In this document: positions 60,748 through 64,000 of the stretch, piece after piece
Numbering within the stretch: position 1 is the stretch's first letter
How the letters are laid out: each line of letters begins with the position of its first letter
Assembly: GCA_964454975.1 (NCBI GenBank)
Contig: CAYVVD010000003.1
Span: 62,001 to 126,000, forward strand
Origin: CAYVVD01 sp964454975
GTDB taxonomy: Bacteria; Bacteroidota; Ignavibacteria; Kapaibacteriales; UBA2268
Reading direction: 5' to 3'
Length of the DNA: 64,000 bases
Made by a program: the position numbers and the translations under genes
The notes under the pieces: model-generated
The model's database searches: none
Told to the model about the DNA's origin: nothing
The model's input: only the letters and a program-made list of their open reading frames with translations

Positions 60748-62688
60748 ATGAAGTTTTCACATAAGCAATACGGTTTCTTAAGAATTGCGGCTGTTACTCC
60801 CAAACTAAGAGTTGCAGATGTTGGTTTTAATTGCGATGAGATAATTAGCTTATACAGTGCTGCTTCAGAACAAGGCTGCAGACTTGTCCTTTTTCCAGAG
60901 CTTGCCTTAAGCGGATACACTTGCGCCGACCTATTTTTCCAACAACAACTTTTGGAAACTGTTCAATCAGGAATTGAAAAAATCCGTGAATCTACAATTA
61001 AAAACAGTTCAATTATTATTGTTGGAGCTCCCCTCCCCTCTTCCGGAAAACTTTATAACTGCGCAGTCGTTGTCAAATGCGGAGAGATCCTTGGTATTGT
61101 TCCTAAAACGTATTTGTGCAACACTAATGAATATTACGAAGAACGCTGGTTTTCTTCAGATTTAGACAGGGACGATGAATTTATTTACTTAAACGGTGAA
61201 GAAGTGCCATTTGGGGCAAACCTTGTTTTCAGGGCGGAATCTTATCATAAATTCGCTTTTGGAATCGAAATATGCGAGGATATGTGGAGTGTTCAGCCAA
61301 CCGGACAAAAACTTGCCAAATCCGGCACTACAGTAATATGCAATTTATCTGCAAGCAATGAATACCTTGGTAAGACAGAATACAGGGAAGCTCTTATTAA
61401 ATCACATTCTGCTTCCTGCATTGCCGGGCTTGTTTATTCTTCCTGCGGCCCATGGGAATCTACTACTGATACTGTATTCTCAGGTCATTCTATGATTGCA
61501 GAAAATGGGAAAATCATCGCTTCAGCTCCAAGATTTTCTTTCAATTCTGAAACTGTTATTTCCGAGATAGATCTCGATATGATAAACAACGAGAGACAAA
61601 GGAATAACTCATATGGTTTTGGCGCTGTTGAAGAAGAGATAAGGATCGTTGAATTTGAGTTTGATGATTTCGAATCTGAAGAGTTGTACAGGCATATACC
61701 ATGTAACCCATTTATTCCCGAATCAAAAGAAAAACTAAATTCGATATGCAGTGAAATAGTGTCCCTACAATCTGCGAGTCTGGCTAAAAGGTTGCTTCAT
61801 ACCGGGATCATTAAAGCTATAATAGGTATTTCCGGGGGACTCGATTCTACTCTTGCACTAATATCAGTTATTAAAGCATTTGAGATTGCAAATATTGATA
61901 AAAAAGGTATAATTGCGGTTTCCATGCCAGGTTTTGCTACAAGCTCACGTACAAGAAGCAATTCCGGCCAACTGATTGAAATGCTTGGTGTAATTTTTAT
62001 GGAAATAGATATTATCAAATCCGTCAGTCAGCATCTTGAGGATATTGGACACGATGGCAATACGCAGGATATTACTTATGAAAATGCACAAGCACGTGAA
62101 AGAACTCAAATACTAATGGATCTTGCTAATAAGGAAGGCGGACTGGTAATAGGAACCGGCGATTTGTCGGAACTCGCTCTTGGCTGGTGTACATATGCCG
62201 GCGACCAAATATCCATGTATAACATGAATGCCGGCGTCCCCAAAACACTTGTAATGGAAATGATAAAATGGTATGCTGAGGAGCATTCCGGCCTTGAACT
62301 CAAAACAATTCTCTATGATATAATAGACACACCTATATCACCTGAGCTTGTTGATTCAAGTAAAGACTTTCAGGATACCGAGTCCATTATCGGCCCCTAT
62401 GAACTGCATGATTTCTTCCTTTATTTCTTCCTGAGATACGGATTTACACCTGCCAAAATTCTTCTTCTTGCTGAACATGCATTTTCAGAAAAGTATGAAA
62501 CAAAATCAATCGCAAAGTGGCTCAAAGTATTCCTTAATCGCTTTTTCGCGAATCAGTTCAAACGCTCTGCAATTCCTGACGGTGTTAAAATTGGAAGTGT
62601 TTCACTTTCACCCCGTGCAGATTGGCGAATGCCATCTGATGCTATTGTTAATTTGTGGCTTGAAGATATTGAAAAATATATGGGTTGA
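60748..62688 (+). CDS. nadE: Glutamine-dependent NAD+ synthetase
   Basis: This enzyme makes NAD+ from nicotinate adenine dinucleotide, using ammonia from glutamine. The N-terminal nitrilase-like domain has the Glu51-Lys120-Cys176 triad (FPELALSG, VPKTYL, GIEICEDMW). The C-terminal synthetase has the PP-loop GISGGLDSTLAL (about 361-372), TGDLSELALGW and MNAGVPKTLV. The length, 646 aa, is normal for the two-domain form. Confidence 0.94.
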   Translation: MKFSHKQYGFLRIAAVTPKLRVADVGFNCDEIISLYSAASEQGCRLVLFPELALSGYTCADLFFQQQLLETVQSGIEKIRESTIKNSSIIIVGAPLPSSGKLYNCAVVVKCGEILGIVPKTYLCNTNEYYEERWFSSDLDRDDEFIYLNGEEVPFGANLVFRAESYHKFAFGIEICEDMWSVQPTGQKLAKSGTTVICNLSASNEYLGKTEYREALIKSHSASCIAGLVYSSCGPWESTTDTVFSGHSMIAENGKIIASAPRFSFNSETVISEIDLDMINNERQRNNSYGFGAVEEEIRIVEFEFDDFESEELYRHIPCNPFIPESKEKLNSICSEIVSLQSASLAKRLLHTGIIKAIIGISGGLDSTLALISVIKAFEIANIDKKGIIAVSMPGFATSSRTRSNSGQLIEMLGVIFMEIDIIKSVSQHLEDIGHDGNTQDITYENAQARERTQILMDLANKEGGLVIGTGDLSELALGWCTYAGDQISMYNMNAGVPKTLVMEMIKWYAEEHSGLELKTILYDIIDTPISPELVDSSKDFQDTESIIGPYELHDFFLYFFLRYGFTPAKILLLAEHAFSEKYETKSIAKWLKVFLNRFFANQFKRSAIPDGVKIGSVSLSPRADWRMPSDAIVNLWLEDIEKYMG

Positions 62689-62714
62689 AAAGAATTTGAT
62701 TTTTACTATTTTTG
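62685..62714 (+). promoter_or_regulatory. Bacteroidota-type promoter of the response-regulator gene
   Basis: TTG (62685-62687), 19 nt, then TATTTTTG (62707-62714): both boxes and the spacing fit the Bacteroidota consensus. It begins inside the end of nadE and would start transcription roughly 30 bp before the regulator's start codon. Confidence 0.6.
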
Positions 62715-62749
62715 TAGTTGAATACTTTTAAACAAACCCCCGGGAAGTA

Positions 62750-63418
62750 TTGGGAATTGAACCTGATGAAATTAATGTAGTCCTGGCAGATGACCACGAG
62801 GTAGTTCGTGCAGGACTTAGACGATTGCTTACAATTGATAAGTCAGTCAGAATTCTTGATGAAGCCAGAAATGGTCAGGAAGTATTAGATCTGGTTAAGC
62901 ATTATGAACCTGATGTAATCCTGATGGACATCCAGATGCCCGTCATGACCGGAATTGATGCAGTATTAAAATTAAAAGTAAGCAATCCTGATATATTTAT
63001 TATTATGCTGACAGCCTACGAAGACTCATTCCACCTGGAAAAGGCTCTTGCGGCAGGCGCTGACGGATATTTATCCAAAGATATCAACGCGAAGGAACTG
63101 GCAAACGCAATTCACACGGTCTTCCGTGGAGAACGAGTTTTCAGCAAATCTATTATTAAGCTAATCCAGAAAAAATATGTCCCCGAAAGTACATACGATG
63201 CCACTCCGATTGTAATCACAAAACGGGAACAGGAAATTCTGAATCTCGTTGCAACAGGCAACACATCTTCCGAAATAGCCGATATCCTGCATATAAGTGT
63301 CCGGACCGTTGAATCTCACCGCTACAATCTCATGCAAAAACTCGGCATAAAAAATGCAGCCGGATTAGTACGGTATGCAGTTTTGAATTCCAGCGATTTA
63401 AATTCATTGGAAGGTTAG
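62750..63418 (+). CDS. NarL/FixJ-family response regulator
   Basis: The 222-aa protein has a receiver domain with acidic pocket Asp14-Asp15 (VLADDHEVVRAGLRRLL), phospho-acceptor Asp60 (VILMDIQMPVMTG), and the switch Thr and Lys in IMLTAYED and YLSKDI. A LuxR-type helix-turn-helix follows (ITKREQEILNLVATGNTSSE, then ISVRTVESHRYNLMQKLGI). The start is probably the TTG at 62750, since no in-frame ATG is near. No histidine kinase is adjacent. It has its own promoter, and an 18-bp palindrome lies just downstream. Confidence 0.9.
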   Translation: MGIEPDEINVVLADDHEVVRAGLRRLLTIDKSVRILDEARNGQEVLDLVKHYEPDVILMDIQMPVMTGIDAVLKLKVSNPDIFIIMLTAYEDSFHLEKALAAGADGYLSKDINAKELANAIHTVFRGERVFSKSIIKLIQKKYVPESTYDATPIVITKREQEILNLVATGNTSSEIADILHISVRTVESHRYNLMQKLGIKNAAGLVRYAVLNSSDLNSLEG

Positions 63419-63458
63419 ACTCATCCACTTTTAACTGATGTTAACAAGTAGATTAAAA

Positions 63459-63476
63459 ATCAGTAATATTACTGAT
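63459..63476. promoter_or_regulatory. Perfect 18-bp palindrome, candidate operator
   Basis: ATCAGTAATATTACTGAT is a perfect palindrome lying between the response-regulator gene and the next secreted-protein gene, 68 bp before the latter's first ATG. No T run follows, so a terminator is unlikely. LuxR-type regulators often bind palindromes of this size. Confidence 0.5.
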
Positions 63477-63543
63477 GTAATCTTGCTTCTTTGTGGGTAT
63501 GTTGCGTAGTCTCCACATTGTATGTGAAGATTTAGACAAAAAC

Positions 63544-64000
63544 ATGATAGCAATTAAAACCGGTGTCGGTATGAGAAGTAAAAATACAGATTTAATATTT
63601 CCAATCGGGTTAATAATTCTATTTCTTGTTTTCAACTTAAAGCCCGCATGGGCACAAACTGAAAACATGGGAATCGGTACTAATAGCCCAGATAATTCCG
63701 CCGTTCTGCATTTAAGCATTGATTTACTATCATCACCCAGGGGATTGCTCGTCCCTGTGATGACAACAGCAGAACGTAACAGCATTAGCAGCCCTGCAAC
63801 CGGCTTGCTTGTTTACAACACAACAACAAACCAATTCGAATATAATGCCGGAACACCCGGTTCACCAACATGGGCAGGAATTTTTGCTGAAAGCAATCTT
63901 AACTTACCGGACTCTAACATTTTTGTTGGAAATGGATCAGGACAAGCAACTGCAGTTGATTTGAGCGGCGACGCTACCATTAACAATACAGGTCTACTTA
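63544..64000 (+). CDS. Secreted fibre-like protein, 3' end beyond the window
   Basis: An open frame of 152 codons runs to the window edge. A signal sequence (core LIFPIGLIILFLVFNL, cleavage near WAQ-TEN) is followed by MGIGTNSPDNSAVLHLSI, then GLLVPVMTTAERNSI and LLVYNTTTNQFEYN. These blocks are typical of long Bacteroidota surface proteins resembling tail-fibre or trimeric stalk proteins. A second ATG at 63571 would shorten the signal by 9 residues. It may be controlled by the palindrome upstream. Confidence 0.7.
   Translation, partial: MIAIKTGVGMRSKNTDLIFPIGLIILFLVFNLKPAWAQTENMGIGTNSPDNSAVLHLSIDLLSSPRGLLVPVMTTAERNSISSPATGLLVYNTTTNQFEYNAGTPGSPTWAGIFAESNLNLPDSNIFVGNGSGQATAVDLSGDATINNTGLL

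Noticed and set aside
1..64000. tRNA, rRNA, phage or insertion-sequence genes
   Set aside because: I looked in all gaps and found no cloverleaf-like sequence, no transposase or integrase frames and no phage structural genes.

Overview
The window looks like chromosomal DNA of a Gram-negative bacterium of the Bacteroidota/Chlorobiota (FCB) assemblage, most like an Ignavibacteria- or Kapabacteria-type lineage. The reasons are two large secreted proteins with type IX secretion (T9SS) C-terminal sorting domains, a TonB-dependent receptor with an N-terminal carboxypeptidase-regulatory-like domain, a DUF4835/PorD-like protein, many outer-membrane barrels and lipid A genes, and promoters that fit the Bacteroidota pattern (TTG, 19 nt, then TAnnTTTG). 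It is AT-rich and gene-dense. I see no phage, insertion sequence, CRISPR array, tRNA or rRNA.

Layout. 1-3.7 kb: heptose epimerase hldD, ATP synthase gamma atpG, then a leftward glycosyltransferase and a small secreted beta-propeller-like gene, both disrupted near their 5' ends. 4-8.5 kb: gyrA and an outer-membrane barrel. 8.5-15.2 kb: hpt-tilS, a DUF4835/PorD-like gene, two outer-membrane genes (one with helix-hairpin-helix motifs) and a degenerate M23 protein. 15.2-18.7 kb: lipid A block lpxB, a DUF374 acyltransferase, lpxK and a C26 amidotransferase-like lipoprotein. 18.8-25.5 kb: dnaE, a 58-aa membrane protein, a secreted protein, folD and an RluA pseudouridine synthase. 26-29 kb: a four-subunit 2-oxoacid:ferredoxin oxidoreductase operon. 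29-34.5 kb: purM, glycosyltransferase, DUF2279 protein, rodZ-like gene, kdsD and a HIT protein. 34.6-41 kb: a 1554-aa T9SS cargo and a Rossmann-fold protein. 41.5-50.8 kb: MATE transporter, membrane glycosyltransferase, TPR protein, obgE, an unknown, radA, ftsY and hbd. 50.8-54.4 kb: TPR protein and two OmpA-family envelope proteins. 54.7-60.6 kb: a TonB receptor followed by a duplicated-repeat T9SS protein. 60.7-64 kb: nadE, a NarL-type response regulator and the start of a secreted protein that runs off the window.

Much of the window is housekeeping, with a strong envelope theme: heptose and Kdo supply, lipid A assembly, glycosyltransferases, peptidoglycan-anchoring OmpA proteins, and export or uptake across the outer membrane. 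The observations most worth following are a 635-bp identical tract inside the duplicated T9SS gene (probable gene conversion), a 49-bp insertion between 7-bp direct repeats that cuts off the natural start of a glycosyltransferase, the conserved but poorly understood helix-hairpin-helix/barrel gene pair, an M23 protein that has lost zinc ligands, and several clean palindromes in regulatory positions. I did not find a clearly new multi-gene system. The closest candidates are the helix-hairpin-helix/barrel pair and the TonB receptor/T9SS repeat-protein pair.
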